A stretch of 64,000 nucleotides of DNA from Methanohalophilus portucalensis (lineage in GTDB: Archaea > Halobacteriota > Methanosarcinia > Methanosarcinales > Methanosarcinaceae): assembly GCF_002761295.1 (NCBI RefSeq), contig NZ_CP017881.1, positions 1,983,750 to 2,047,749 on the forward strand, read 5' to 3'. Both the position numbers and the translations under genes were made by a program. Below the pieces are notes generated by a model. That model saw nothing but the letters and a program-made list of their open reading frames with translations. It made no database searches and had not been told where the DNA came from. Positions within the stretch are counted from its first letter, which is position 1, and every line of letters starts with the position of its first letter. This document shows positions 1 to 8,176 of this stretch, piece by piece.

Positions 1-1
1 C

Positions 2-433
2 AAGAAAACCCCTGACAGGTATGAGGTACAGATACCCTCCCGAATCTTCCACGAATACGTATCCTACATGAGGGAGAGGATCAACAAAGGCATGAATGTG
101 GCAGAGGAAGCAATACGTGAGGCTTCCCGCGAATGTCTTATCCAGAATTCACAGGCAGAAACCAAACAAATAGTGGAGAGGGATATCGATCGCGAAGTAG
201 TGGGTTCCGTTGTGAACAAATTCCGCAACAAATACCGCTCAGCCCTGCGTTACGGAATACTGGACAGTGCACCGGATATCGATGTGCTACTGCTGGCAAA
301 AGAACTTGATGCAGCCGTAGTTGCCAAGGATTACGGGATTCAGAAATGGGCCGAACAATTGGGAGTGAGGTTTGTTCCCGCCGAAACATTTCCCCGGATG
401 TTGCAGGAATATCTCAGACATAAATCCCGTTAA
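2..433 (+). CDS. RNA ligase partner protein, PIN domain (5' truncated)
   Basis: The frame is already open at base 2, so the N-terminus lies outside the window; 143 codons remain. The visible part has the C-terminal half of a PIN-type nuclease fold: an acidic cluster around [15 protein letters not shown], then [20 protein letters not shown], where the aspartate and lysine sit as in PIN domains. This resembles the archaeal UPF0278/RNA-ligase-partner family, which is usually encoded beside an ATP-dependent RNA ligase. That ligase would be upstream and is not visible. The stop overlaps by four bases the stop of the convergent prenyltransferase gene. The family call is by recognition and fairly secure; the biochemical role is not established. 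Confidence 0.75.
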   Translation, partial: KKTPDRYEVQIPSRIFHEYVSYMRERINKGMNVAEEAIREASRECLIQNSQAETKQIVERDIDREVVGSVVNKFRNKYRSALRYGILDSAPDIDVLLLAKELDAAVVAKDYGIQKWAEQLGVRFVPAETFPRMLQEYLRHKSR

Positions 434-1269
434 GCACCTGCCACAAAGGCAAACAATGCCATGAACATAGCCAGTTTGAAGCGTTTGGAGGAAAGGACCG
501 GGTCATTTTTCAGCACTGAGTAGACAGCCGCTATAAAAAGAAGGTCAGCAATACCCACCAGAGGAAGGTAATATTCACCCAGCATGGAATTCAGGTAAGG
601 GTAAGGACTGGCAGCAATCCCTATCAGGGCAAGAACCGAAGCTACAAGTCCTGCCTGTTTTTTCCCAATGAGAATGGGGAGAGTGGTTGCTCCTGCTTTT
701 AGGTCTCCCTCCATATCCTCGATATCCTTCACAATTTCACGTGCAATTGTAGCCAGGGTTGCAAGCAGGAATAATACCGACAGGGCATACAATCCTTCTA
801 TCCCAAATACAGCGGCACCGAAAAGAAAAGTGGAACCTGTCAGGTAACCCACCGCAGCATTGCCAAAAAAGGGAGTAGTTTTAAGATTGCGGGCATACAG
901 GACAAGCAAGAAAGAATTTAAAAGCGCTATTAAAGCACAGACCAGATTAATGAACCAGGCAATGGTTATTCCGACAATGAAAAGGAATGCAGCAAAAAAA
1001 AGAGCCTGTTTCTTACTTACCCTTCCAGAGGGAATTGGCCTGTCAGGCCTGTTTATAGTATCAATAGCCACATCGAAATAATCATTAATGGTATTGCCGG
1101 CCCCTGTTACGAGCATTACTACAATTCCCACACCCCCTGCCTCAAAAAATGGAAGGGCCTGAAAGGATTGTTCAAAAATGATTCTAAAAGCGATCAGCAC
1201 GCCGATAACTGCGGCAAAGGCTGCCATTACACAATTGGCAATACGCATTAATTGAAGATAAGCGTGCAT
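430..1269 (-). CDS. Digeranylgeranylglyceryl phosphate synthase (UbiA family)
   Basis: Membrane prenyltransferase of 279 residues that adds the second geranylgeranyl chain to geranylgeranylglyceryl phosphate in archaeal ether lipid synthesis. The first aspartate-rich motif is N62-D63-x-x-D66-x-x-x-D70 followed by [10 protein letters not shown]; the second is KDIEDMEGD at about residues 181-189 with KAGATTLP after it. Both are hallmarks of UbiA enzymes, and the short length with no extra domain fits the DGGGP synthase branch. About eight or nine hydrophobic segments are visible. It lies directly downstream of nadA on the same strand with a 15-base gap, so co-transcription is possible although the pathways differ. 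A role in another prenylation cannot be excluded from sequence alone. Confidence 0.88.
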   Translation of the reverse strand: MHAYLQLMRIANCVMAAFAAVIGVLIAFRIIFEQSFQALPFFEAGGVGIVVMLVTGAGNTINDYFDVAIDTINRPDRPIPSGRVSKKQALFFAAFLFIVGITIAWFINLVCALIALLNSFLLVLYARNLKTTPFFGNAAVGYLTGSTFLFGAAVFGIEGLYALSVLFLLATLATIAREIVKDIEDMEGDLKAGATTLPILIGKKQAGLVASVLALIGIAASPYPYLNSMLGEYYLPLVGIADLLFIAAVYSVLKNDPVLSSKRFKLAMFMALFAFVAGA

Positions 1270-1284
1270 TAAACCGGCCCGCCT

Positions 1285-2202
1285 TTATGCTCTTCCTGCT
1301 TCTAGCATGCGATCAAGTGCTTTTTTGGCCTGCGCTGTGACCTTTTCCTCTACTCTGACCTCATATTCTTCATTTTCCAGACAAGCCAGAACAGATGCAG
1401 GGTCGATGGTTTTCATATCCGGACATATAGCATATTCGGAGCAGGGGTAAAAGTGCTTATCCGGATTTTCCTTGCGCAGGCGATGGAGAAGGCCGTTTTC
1501 CGTAGCTATAATGAATTCTTTTGAACCAGAAGAGGAGCAGTGTCTTGTCATTCCTGTAGTACTGAATATGTGATCGGCTTTTTCAAGTATCTCACGCCTG
1601 CATTCCGGGTGGGCCAGAATCTCAGCGTCTGCATGGGATATTTTGGATAAATGCACATCTGATTCAAGCATATGATTATGGGTCGGACAGTAGCCATCCC
1701 AGAAAATAATTTCTTTATCAGTATTTTTGGCCACATGATCCCCCAGGTTTTTGTCAGGAATGAAAAGTACTTTCGAGCAATCCAGTGAGTTGACAACTTC
1801 CACCGCATTGGCGGAGGTACAGCATACATCACTCTCTGCTTTCACCTCTGCACTGCTGTTTACATAGGACACAACCATCGCATCGGGATGTTGTTCTTTG
1901 GCTTTCCTCACCTCATCTGCAGTAGCCATTGCCGCCATCGGGCAGCGGGCAAACATGTCCGGAATGAGGACTTTCTTGTGGGGACTCAGGATAGCAGCGC
2001 TTTGCGCCATGAAATCCACACCACAAAAAACAATGATATCAGCGGGCTGCTCAACTGCCTGACGGCTCAGGCCGAGTGAATCACCTACAAAATCAGCTAT
2101 ACCCTGTACATCGCCACGGCAGTAATTGTGGGCAAGGATCACCGCATTTTTTTCTTTTTTCAGGACATTAATCCTGTCTATTATAGCCTGCTTATCCTGC
2201 AT
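1285..2202 (-). CDS. nadA: Quinolinate synthase
   Basis: Condenses iminoaspartate with dihydroxyacetone phosphate to quinolinate in NAD biosynthesis; a [4Fe-4S] enzyme. The 305 residues match the archaeal short form. Likely cluster ligands are C87 (in FARCPMA), C172 (in DGYCPTH) and C260 (in AICPDMK), the three conserved positions of the family. The early HNYCRGDVQG and later HPECR and TTGMTRH motifs are also typical. The start at 2202 is followed by a short KKEKNAVILAHNY strand as expected. nadX lies immediately upstream on the same strand and supplies iminoaspartate, and nadC diverges beyond it, so the three genes make one NAD de novo cluster. Confidence 0.95.
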   Translation of the reverse strand: MQDKQAIIDRINVLKKEKNAVILAHNYCRGDVQGIADFVGDSLGLSRQAVEQPADIIVFCGVDFMAQSAAILSPHKKVLIPDMFARCPMAAMATADEVRKAKEQHPDAMVVSYVNSSAEVKAESDVCCTSANAVEVVNSLDCSKVLFIPDKNLGDHVAKNTDKEIIFWDGYCPTHNHMLESDVHLSKISHADAEILAHPECRREILEKADHIFSTTGMTRHCSSSGSKEFIIATENGLLHRLRKENPDKHFYPCSEYAICPDMKTIDPASVLACLENEEYEVRVEEKVTAQAKKALDRMLEAGRA

Positions 2203-2276
2203 ATTACCACTGCAATCCCGGGATAATGAATTCCGGGCGAATACATAGATTATATAACATATAAGTTTATGCGATT

Positions 2277-3092
2277 TCAGGTCCCCACGTTGAAGGATTG
2301 AGTCAGTTTCTTCAAAGTAGAGATTACGGAAAGAGGAGCCAGATAACTTGTTTTTGGATTTGTGGGAGAAGGCACGTTTTCCACTCTGGAGGTAAACCTT
2401 CCAAACTCACCTTCTACTGTGATTTCATGGACATTTCTTGTAAGGGCAGGATTGAGCACTATCCTTACCCTGGTATTATCAAATCCAATCCCTGCAAGAC
2501 TTAGAGTAGCAGCCACATTCACATTTGCAGGGAATGACTGTACCGCCTCGGTCGCAGAGCCTTCAAAAAGAACAGTTCTGCCAGTTATGGAATCAATATC
2601 GATATTATTTTCAAGGACATAAGGGGCACCCCTTAATCCCCCGGGGGGTTTTTCGGTTGTCAGGGTGACTGAATGCAGAGCAGCTGCAGAAGCTGAGATC
2701 AAACCATCTATCCCACAGATGGCACCTGAAGGGACGTAAATCCGGCAATTTTTTTCACGGGCTATGTTTTCGGCCATGCCAAGAAGTTGTGTGTCAACAA
2801 AAGCTCCGACACTTACTACCATGACATCACATTTTGCATGCAACGCCGCGGGAACCACTTCATAAACCGCCTGCTGGGAAGCACATTCTACCACCAGGTC
2901 CACCTCCCTGACCATGTCAACAATTTCCATGATCTGCGGGTCAAAATTTTCCAGTGAACTTTTCACCCTGTCCAGGGATTCATTATGGCGGTCATATATA
3001 GCATAGAGTTCTGCTTCAATCTGGCCATTATCAATAGCCTTACAGATCTCGCCACCAATGGCACCACAACCGAAAACTCCTATTTTAAGCAT
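2277..3092 (-). CDS. nadX: L-aspartate dehydrogenase
   Basis: NAD(P)-dependent oxidation of aspartate to iminoaspartate, the first step of NAD synthesis in organisms lacking NadB. The N-terminal Rossmann motif GVFGCGAIGGEI is at residues 4-15, and the C-terminal domain has the family's GAICGIDGL and KPPGGLRGAP elements. An upstream GTG-like start at 3143 would add 17 residues, but the ATG at 3092 puts the first beta strand at the N-terminus and has an AAGGAG ribosome binding site about nine bases upstream, so 3092 is preferred (271 residues). It sits 74 bases upstream of nadA and diverges from nadC. Confidence 0.93.
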   Translation of the reverse strand: MLKIGVFGCGAIGGEICKAIDNGQIEAELYAIYDRHNESLDRVKSSLENFDPQIMEIVDMVREVDLVVECASQQAVYEVVPAALHAKCDVMVVSVGAFVDTQLLGMAENIAREKNCRIYVPSGAICGIDGLISASAAALHSVTLTTEKPPGGLRGAPYVLENNIDIDSITGRTVLFEGSATEAVQSFPANVNVAATLSLAGIGFDNTRVRIVLNPALTRNVHEITVEGEFGRFTSRVENVPSPTNPKTSYLAPLSVISTLKKLTQSFNVGT

Positions 3093-3193
3093 TAATGAGA
3101 CTCCTTTATGTTCTAGAGGGCCAGCGCATAAAAGTATTATCATTACAAAGCATATTAAAACTCCTCGAACATAAAGTAAATCCGGTGAAAAGG

Positions 3194-4030
3194 ATGCTGA
3201 GAGGACAGATAGAGAATTTCATCCAGGAAGATCTGGGTTATCATGATATCTCATGCCAGATGGTACCGGATACAATTGCAGAAGCCGTGATTTTTGCAAA
3301 GCAGGATTGTGTAATTGCCGGTGTGGAGATTGCAGAGGCCATTTTTGATTATTTTGATATCGAATATACAAGAAAGGTTGCAGACGGGGAAAAAGTCCAG
3401 AATAACGATGTGATCTTTGAACTTAAGGCAGACACAGTATCCTTATTACGTGCTGAAAGATTGAGTTTGAATTTCCTGGGACACCTGAGCGGTATTGCGA
3501 CCCTTACAAGAGATTGCGTGGAAGCTGTAAATGAGTGTTCTGAAGCAGTTGTGGCTGCAACCCGTAAAACAACTCCGGGAATCCGGGAGTTCGAAAAACT
3601 GGCTGTAATCGCGGGTGGAGGTGACCCCCACAGGTTCAATCTTTCAGATTCCATTATGATAAAGGACAACCACAGGAATATAATGGGCCTGGAAAATGCA
3701 ATTCTTAAAGCAAAGGAAATGGCAAGTTTTACCCAAAAAATAGAAGCTGAAGTTGAATCCGCAACCGATGCCATTCTGGCTGCAAAGATGGGAGTAGACA
3801 TCGTTATGCTGGACAATATGTCCCCTTCAGAAATAATATCAACCGTGGAAAAGTTACGTCACGAAGGATTAAGGAATAGGGTAATAGTAGAAGTATCGGG
3901 AGGGATAAACACCGAAAACCTTGCAGAATACGCAAAAACCGGAATTGACGTAATCTCTATGGGCTCCCTGATCCATAAAGCACAATGGGCCGATCTGAGT
4001 ATGGAGATGAAAGACTCTTTTATGTCATAA
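3194..4030 (+). CDS. nadC: Nicotinate-nucleotide pyrophosphorylase (quinolinate phosphoribosyltransferase)
   Basis: Transfers phosphoribose from PRPP to quinolinate with decarboxylation, giving nicotinate mononucleotide. The N-terminus starts in the typical way (MLRGQIENFIQEDLGYHD), and the TRKTTPGIREFEKLAV segment with the following GGGDPHRFNLSD and IKDNH is the PRPP/quinolinate site. The C-terminus has the EVSGGIN and ISMGSL barrel motifs. The open frame extends upstream to 3095, but those residues are not NadC-like; the ATG at 3194 gives 278 residues, a normal length. A GTG three codons earlier is an alternative. It is divergent from nadX across about 100 bases that would hold both promoters. 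Confidence 0.94.
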   Translation: MLRGQIENFIQEDLGYHDISCQMVPDTIAEAVIFAKQDCVIAGVEIAEAIFDYFDIEYTRKVADGEKVQNNDVIFELKADTVSLLRAERLSLNFLGHLSGIATLTRDCVEAVNECSEAVVAATRKTTPGIREFEKLAVIAGGGDPHRFNLSDSIMIKDNHRNIMGLENAILKAKEMASFTQKIEAEVESATDAILAAKMGVDIVMLDNMSPSEIISTVEKLRHEGLRNRVIVEVSGGINTENLAEYAKTGIDVISMGSLIHKAQWADLSMEMKDSFMS

Positions 4031-4041
4031 ACTTTATATTG
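4031..4041 (+). promoter_or_regulatory. Probable TATA box for the COG1361 gene
   Basis: ACTTTATATTGG directly after nadC, 67 bases before the ATG at 4108. Composition fits an archaeal TATA box; the transcription start would fall near 4060. Assigned by eye. Confidence 0.4.
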
Positions 4042-4107
4042 GTTTCCAGTAGTGTATTTAGGCAGTATTTAGATAACAAATCATGAAAAAATCGTGGCGA
4101 GGGGAAC

Positions 4108-5355
4108 ATGGAATTCAAAAAAATGATAGTATGCCTGCTCTTGATAGCAGCCTTGTCCTCAGTGGTATTTGCGGGCTCTGCCTCTGCAAAAAGTGTTCTT
4201 TATGAAGGAGATATACAAGCCGGTGACGGGTACCAGATAAACAATCATGTAATAGATGTAGCCGATGTGTTCCCTGAAAACGAATATGCATCGTTTTATG
4301 TGTATGAGAAGGACACTGAATTGATGGACAAAGGGCTGGATATTAACGACACTTTTACCTTTGAAATCGATAATGAAGAAGTTGAAGTGAAACTTCTCGA
4401 TACAAAAACAGGTACTTTACCCCGTGCCGAAATAGCCATTACAATTACCGATGATGACATTGTTAATACAAAGGGAATTGTCGACGGTGGTCATGAAAAG
4501 GCGGAATTTTCCGGTACACCCATTATTGAAATTACCAAGAGTGTAAGTTCTAATACCATACAAGCAGGTGATTCAGTAACAGTTACTGTCAGGGCAGAAA
4601 ACAAAGGGGATGACGAGGCAACTGACCTCAGGTTTTCCAACAACCTCCCCGAGAAATTCATCCTGGAGGAAACTTTCGTAAGCCAATCCGGGGAAATGTC
4701 CCTGGACATTGGGGAATCACAGCAAATCTTTGTCTATCGCATCAAGTCAACAGAACCCGGCACATTTACACTCAAACCTACTACTGCAACCTTTTCCAAC
4801 AATGCGGGAGTTGATTTCCCGCAGACAAGTTCCAACACTCCTACAATCACAGTGGAAGGCGAACCTGCAGCCATGGCAGATGTGGAAGTTTCGGCAGACC
4901 TTCAGGAACCTGTTATACCGAGAGGGGAGAGTACTGAAGTAACATTACTCATAAGAAATAACGGTGAAGGGGATGCTGAAGCTGTTTCCGTGGACATCCA
5001 GCTTCCCGATGGACTTGAGTATGAAAGCGGGGACAGTGATATTGAGATGATCAGTGGTACACCCACAATATACCTGCAAACCCTGGGAGTGCAACAGGAA
5101 AAGGAATTCACATTCAACGTCAAAGCAGAAGAGATGGGAAGTTATACGGTAACAACCTCCTATTCCTACATAAGTGCAGAGGACCCTGAAGCAGAAGAAA
5201 TAAACAGTGAAACAACAGCGGATGAACTGCAAGTTACAGAAGGTAAATATGATTTTCTTTTAGAGCAGCCGCTATATGTATATATCGTGCCTGTAGTCAT
5301 CATCCTTGGGGCAGCAGCATGGATATATTACCGCCGCCAACAATACCGCTTTTAA
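4108..5355 (+). CDS. Secreted membrane-anchored COG1361 / S-layer-associated protein
   Basis: A 415-residue cell-surface protein of unknown exact function. The first 27 residues form a clear Sec signal peptide ending in an alanine/serine cleavage region (FAGSASA). Residues about 150-380 hold two tandem Ig-like CARDB/DUF11-type domains (NTIQAGDSVTVTV..., then VIPRGESTEVTLLI...), the arrangement seen in COG1361 proteins. A C-terminal hydrophobic helix at about 388-408 is followed by a short basic tail (YYRRQQYRF), giving an outside-facing domain anchored in the membrane. The RBS GAGGGG lies four to nine bases before the ATG. The tubulin-like gene starts 20 bases downstream, suggesting an operon linking a surface protein with a cytoskeletal one. 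Confidence 0.82.
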   Translation: MEFKKMIVCLLLIAALSSVVFAGSASAKSVLYEGDIQAGDGYQINNHVIDVADVFPENEYASFYVYEKDTELMDKGLDINDTFTFEIDNEEVEVKLLDTKTGTLPRAEIAITITDDDIVNTKGIVDGGHEKAEFSGTPIIEITKSVSSNTIQAGDSVTVTVRAENKGDDEATDLRFSNNLPEKFILEETFVSQSGEMSLDIGESQQIFVYRIKSTEPGTFTLKPTTATFSNNAGVDFPQTSSNTPTITVEGEPAAMADVEVSADLQEPVIPRGESTEVTLLIRNNGEGDAEAVSVDIQLPDGLEYESGDSDIEMISGTPTIYLQTLGVQQEKEFTFNVKAEEMGSYTVTTSYSYISAEDPEAEEINSETTADELQVTEGKYDFLLEQPLYVYIVPVVIILGAAAWIYYRRQQYRF

Positions 5356-5375
5356 ATATCATCTGGAGGAATTAA

Positions 5376-6482
5376 TTGCTCAACATACTTATGGTCGGAA
5401 ACGGACAGTGTGGCAACCGTATTCTGGACTCTATAAACAGGCAGGCATTCGGCTCCAAAAGTCGGTTTGCCAAATTCTACGCAAAACAACAGTATAAAAG
5501 TAATGTACAAACCCTTGCCATAAATACTGCCGTAAACGACCTCAAGGAAATGAAATATACCAAGGCAAAGGATCGAATCCATATACCTCACCTGCATGGA
5601 GTTGGTGCAAACAGAAACGTGGGAAGGAAAGTTTTTGACGAAAATAAATCCCAGATAATGCGCAACCTCGATGAGAGAGGCAGTTTTGATATTGCTTTTG
5701 TTATAACTTCTGCCTCCGGAGGTACAGGATCATCTTTTACCCCTTCCCTGATCCGGGAATTGAAAGAACAAAATGATTATCCTGTATATGCAGTAGTTGT
5801 TCTGCCCTTCAGGGAAGAAGGAACACTTTACCTGCAAAACGCTGCATTTGCTCTCAAGGACATAAGGGAAAGCGGGGTTGACGGGATAATCCTTGCAGAT
5901 AACCAGTATCTCAAACAGATGGGCGGAGATGTGGAAACTGCATATGATTCCATAAATGAGATGATCGCAAAAAGGCTGATCTTCCTGCTGGATTCCCTGG
6001 ACAGCGAGATGATGATGGTCACAGACCTGGGTGATTTCAAGACTGTTATGAGTGGAGGAGCCGGGATTGCAACAATTGGTTACTATGAAGCAGACGGGGA
6101 AGTGCCTATCAGAACAGCCATACAAAAGGCTGTATCTCCAAGCGGATTACTGTTTAATACCAATGTTTACGAGGAAGCAAGCAGGTCCATGATGATCATC
6201 AAGGGTGACAAGAGTTACCTGAGTATCGATGAAATCTCTACGGAAGTTGAGAAACTTTCTGATTCAGTAGGCCATGTTTTCAAAGGAATAATTGTCCGCA
6301 AAGGTGAATATCCTCGTGTACTGTCTGTCCTTACCCTTGAATCCGCTTCCGAGCTGGAAGAACTTTATCATCTTGCAGTCGATGCTATCAATACCGAAAA
6401 AGAAAAAAAGGAACGAGTCCAGGAAGATAAGGAAGTCGATAAGGCATTCTCCCAGATAGAAGGCCTGGAACCGCATTACTGA
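5376..6482 (+). CDS. Tubulin/FtsZ superfamily GTPase (CetZ-like), TTG start
   Basis: A 368-residue GTP-binding cytoskeletal protein. The T1 loop GNGQCGN (residues 8-14) resembles tubulin and CetZ more than FtsZ, the T4 signature is SGGTGSS (114-120), and the synergy region VTDLGDFKTVMSGGAG (about 215-230) corresponds to T7. The start is TTG at 5376: an excellent CTGGAGGA ribosome binding site ends five bases upstream, while the first in-frame ATG (5391) would remove the first beta strand. The C-terminal 30 residues are charged and probably disordered. It belongs to the non-canonical FtsZ-like group linked in haloarchaea to cell shape rather than division; that role is inference. It is probably co-transcribed with the preceding surface protein. 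Confidence 0.88.
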   Translation: MLNILMVGNGQCGNRILDSINRQAFGSKSRFAKFYAKQQYKSNVQTLAINTAVNDLKEMKYTKAKDRIHIPHLHGVGANRNVGRKVFDENKSQIMRNLDERGSFDIAFVITSASGGTGSSFTPSLIRELKEQNDYPVYAVVVLPFREEGTLYLQNAAFALKDIRESGVDGIILADNQYLKQMGGDVETAYDSINEMIAKRLIFLLDSLDSEMMMVTDLGDFKTVMSGGAGIATIGYYEADGEVPIRTAIQKAVSPSGLLFNTNVYEEASRSMMIIKGDKSYLSIDEISTEVEKLSDSVGHVFKGIIVRKGEYPRVLSVLTLESASELEELYHLAVDAINTEKEKKERVQEDKEVDKAFSQIEGLEPHY

Positions 6483-6511
6483 CATGATGTGCAATGTTTC
6501 CAGGGAGGGAC

Positions 6512-7192
6512 ATGCCACAAACAGACAATATAATCGAAATCCGTGGGTTGGAAAAAGTCTATGGAGATGGTGTCGAGGTAAAGGCGCTTGACGGACTGGA
6601 CCTTGATGTGAAAAAGGGAGAATTCCTTTCCATAGTTGGCCCTTCCGGATCCGGCAAAAGTACCCTGCTCCACATGATAGGTATTCTGGACACGCCCACA
6701 AAAGGCACTATCCTGATTGATGGCCAGGATGTCACCAGCATGGATGACCGGCAGCGATCCAGTGCACGAAACAAATTGCTTGGCTTTATTTTCCAGTATC
6801 ATCACCTTTTACCCGACTTCACTGCACTGGAAAATGTCATGATGCCTCTTTTGATAGCCGGCAAGAAAAAGGATGAAGCTACCAGAGAAGCTGAAAAATT
6901 GCTCAATGAAGTTGGACTTAAAGACCGCCTGCATCATTTTCCAGGCCAGCTTTCAGGGGGACAAAACCAGCGTGTCGCCGTTGCAAGGGCACTTGTCAAC
7001 AAGCCAAAGATCGTTATCGGAGACGAACCTACCGGGAATCTGGACAGTCATTCCAGTGACAAGGTCTACGAACTTTTAAGGAAACTGAACCGGGAATTTG
7101 ACCAGACATTCATCCTGGTGACCCATGATGAAAACATGGCCCGCAAAACCGACAGGATCGTCAGGATCATAGATGGCAAAATTACTGAATAA
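6512..7192 (+). CDS. ABC transporter ATP-binding protein, LolD/MacB type
   Basis: Cytoplasmic ATPase subunit of an ABC complex, 226 residues from the chosen start. Walker A is GPSGSGKST (43-51), the Q-loop is FQYHHLLPDF, the signature is LSGGQNQRVAVARAL and Walker B is KIVIGDEPTGNLD. The DEPTGNLDS form is characteristic of the LolD/FtsE/MacB branch. An upstream in-frame ATG at 6494 lacks a ribosome binding site, whereas ATG 6512 follows GGGAGGGA. A matching FtsX-fold permease is encoded at 9461, so the two probably act together although three genes separate them. The substrate cannot be told; members of this group export lipoproteins or peptides, or act as mechanotransmitters. Confidence 0.9.
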   Translation: MPQTDNIIEIRGLEKVYGDGVEVKALDGLDLDVKKGEFLSIVGPSGSGKSTLLHMIGILDTPTKGTILIDGQDVTSMDDRQRSSARNKLLGFIFQYHHLLPDFTALENVMMPLLIAGKKKDEATREAEKLLNEVGLKDRLHHFPGQLSGGQNQRVAVARALVNKPKIVIGDEPTGNLDSHSSDKVYELLRKLNREFDQTFILVTHDENMARKTDRIVRIIDGKITE

Positions 7193-7201
7193 GGGAATAA
7201 C

Positions 7202-7651
7202 ATGGAATACAGAGAAGGAAAAGTCGGAAGAGTATTTGTCCTCAGGGTAGATAACGGTGAAGACATACTGGAAAGTATAACAGCCCTGGCAGAAGAAAAA
7301 GGTATAGAAAAAGCATTCCTTTTCATGTTGGGAGCATGCAGGAACTCAAATCTGGTCACCGGCCCCCTCAAAGATATGATTCCTCCGGAGCCCATATGGA
7401 ATTCATTTGTGGACCCGCATGAAATAATCGGTATTGGCAATATAATGCTTGAAAACAAAAAACCCGTAGTTCACCTCCATACCGGCCTGGGCAGAGACGG
7501 CAAAGCCAGTATTGGATGTATGCGAAAGCACAATGAAGCCTTCATGGTAACGGAAATCCTTCTTCTTGAAATCGATGGAATGGATGCTTTGCGCAAATTT
7601 GACAGTAAAAGAGGATTCTCACCTATCGATTTCGGTAAAAAAGAGAATTAA
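7202..7651 (+). CDS. PPC/DUF296 domain protein
   Basis: A single-domain protein of 149 residues matching the plants-and-prokaryotes-conserved (PPC, DUF296) fold. The pattern RVFVLRVDNGEDILESI, then FLFMLGACRN, then VHLHTGLGRDGKASIGC is typical. The HLH pair together with a later histidine could bind a metal, as in crystallised homologues. In plants PPC accompanies AT-hook DNA-binding motifs; stand-alone archaeal versions have no established function. It starts nine bases after the ABC ATPase gene, and its stop overlaps by four bases the stop of the convergent regulator gene. Confidence 0.82.
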   Translation: MEYREGKVGRVFVLRVDNGEDILESITALAEEKGIEKAFLFMLGACRNSNLVTGPLKDMIPPEPIWNSFVDPHEIIGIGNIMLENKKPVVHLHTGLGRDGKASIGCMRKHNEAFMVTEILLLEIDGMDALRKFDSKRGFSPIDFGKKEN

Positions 7652-8025
7652 TTACAGATTTGTTTTAGCCTATTTAGAGCATGGGATTTACACTCTATTT
7701 CGGCCGATATGTCATTTTCCAGATTTCTCATGAATGTATCAAAGGTTAATTTTAATTTGTAGTAACGTCGAGGCCTGCCCCGATCCTTTGATAACTTCTG
7801 ATCCCAGGACTCCACTATACCTTTTTTGCAGAGAGGTTTCATGGCAACACTTACTTCGGGCTGTCTCAGGCCGGTGAGATTTTCAATCTCACTTGAGGTA
7901 AGCGAATCGCCATCGATAAGGCAGGTCATAGCTAGAGATTCTATGCGGGAGAGGGAGAGGTTTTGAAGTAGGGCTGCAATTTCCCTCTTGCTGGAATCAA
8001 GCTTTATGAAAGCAGCATCATTCAT
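7648..8025 (-). CDS. Winged-helix transcriptional regulator (MarR/TrmB-like)
   Basis: A 125-residue predicted DNA-binding protein. Residues about 25-80 form a winged helix: the helix-turn-helix SLTSSEIENLTGLRQPEVSV and the wing GIVESWDQKLSKDRGRPRRYYKL. The GRPRRYYKL strand recurs in archaeal regulators of this type. The C-terminal helix could dimerise. It diverges from enolase, so the 150 bases between 8026 and 8176 could hold its binding site, and control of eno is a possibility but only inference. No ligand or sensor domain is visible. Confidence 0.75.
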   Translation of the reverse strand: MNDAAFIKLDSSKREIAALLQNLSLSRIESLAMTCLIDGDSLTSSEIENLTGLRQPEVSVAMKPLCKKGIVESWDQKLSKDRGRPRRYYKLKLTFDTFMRNLENDISAEIECKSHALNRLKQICN

Positions 8026-8120
8026 AAAGGAAGAAGAATGGCTCCATTAATATATATTTTATGAATACATTATATGAAGATGCCTACAAAACATTAGCAA
8101 CAAGGATTTCAGGGACAAGA

Positions 8121-8133
8121 ATATTATATATAC
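8121..8133 (+). promoter_or_regulatory. Probable TATA box of eno
   Basis: ATATTATATATAC at 8121-8133, 44 bases before the eno ATG, with a purine-rich stretch just before it as in a BRE. Predicted transcription start is near 8155, giving a short leader that contains the AAGGCGG ribosome binding site. Confidence 0.55.
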
Positions 8134-8176
8134 AGTAATTTCCTATTCAGTAAACAAAGTCCAAGGCGGAATTATC

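Noticed and set aside
2277-3143. Longer nadX starting at 3143
   Set aside because: The extra 17 residues precede the Rossmann strand and have no ribosome binding site; ATG 3092 has AAGGAG.
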